A stretch of DNA of 5,934 nucleotides, from assembly GCA_002390165.1 (NCBI GenBank), contig DGOU01000036.1, positions 430 through 6,363 on the forward strand, in the 5' to 3' direction. Below are positions 5,899-5,934 of the stretch, one piece after another. Within the stretch, counting starts at the first letter, position 1; every line of letters begins with the position of its first letter. Source of the stretch: Lutibacter sp. UBA4458. Lineage in GTDB: Bacteria; Bacteroidota; Bacteroidia; Flavobacteriales; Flavobacteriaceae. The translations under genes were made by a program, and so were the position numbers. A model generated the notes under the pieces. It worked only from the letters and a program-made list of their open reading frames with translations, was not told where the DNA came from and made no database searches.

Positions 5899-5934
5899 CT
5901 TCTTTTTTAAAGCTTCCACAATATTATAAACTGC
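5887..5934 (-). CDS. C-terminal end of an unidentified protein, cut by window edge
   Basis: Reading the minus strand from the window end gives an open frame AVYNIVEALKKKLPL followed by TAG (5889-5887). The amphipathic, Lys-rich tail looks like the end of a real helical C-terminus, and its position 34 bp before the thioredoxin start suits an upstream gene in the same direction. Fifteen residues are too few to identify the family, and in such a short stretch the open frame itself is weak evidence. Confidence 0.45.
   Translation of the reverse strand, partial: AVYNIVEALKKKLPL

Overview
The window looks like a piece of a low-GC (by eye about 30% G+C) chromosome from the Bacteroidota, most likely Flavobacteriia. 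This rests on the strongly A/T-biased codons, A-rich leaders without Shine-Dalgarno sequences, a clear Bacteroidota-type -7 box (TAnnTTTG) upstream of one gene, and the family variants present. Nothing marks it as a phage, plasmid, transposon, CRISPR or tRNA/rRNA region; it reads as core genome plus one small secreted-protein gene.

Layout: (1) the 3' half of prfC, peptide chain release factor 3 (+, 1-729, cut by the window edge); (2) a heme-less cystathionine beta-synthase/cysteine synthase-type PLP enzyme with a C-terminal CBS-domain pair (-, 742-2103); (3) a 235-bp divergent intergenic region with a -7 box for gene 2 and two consecutive stem-loops on the side facing gene 3; (4) a 73-residue secreted Cys/His-rich protein of the CHxPPGNP...HTI...HL...GDYLG.C type (+, 2339-2560); (5) a LolC/LolE/FtsX-type ABC transporter permease (-, 2563-3798); (6) a lipoprotein of the DUF1343/NamZ exo-beta-N-acetylmuramidase family (+, 3799-5013); (7) a secreted thioredoxin-fold protein with WCGPC and an unrecognised C-terminal extension (-, 5004-5852); (8) the last 15 codons of an unidentified gene (-, 5887-5934).

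The genes alternate strand almost perfectly (+ - + - + - -) and are packed tightly. Convergent pairs are separated by 12 bp, separated by 2 bp, or overlap by 10 bp, and the permease/NamZ pair is divergent with no intergenic base. Most genes are therefore probably single transcription units; only the thioredoxin gene and the partial gene upstream of it could share a transcript. Functionally there is one translation-termination factor, one sulfur amino-acid enzyme, and a group of envelope-directed products (permease, NamZ lipoprotein, periplasmic thioredoxin-like protein, small secreted protein). They share a compartment, but the sequence does not show that they form one system.

The most unusual points are the zero-gap divergent start pair (ATG back-to-back with TTG), the tandem hairpins upstream of the small secreted protein, and a perfect 14-15-bp inverted repeat inside the 3' part of the permease coding sequence. 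I see no convincing new multi-gene system.
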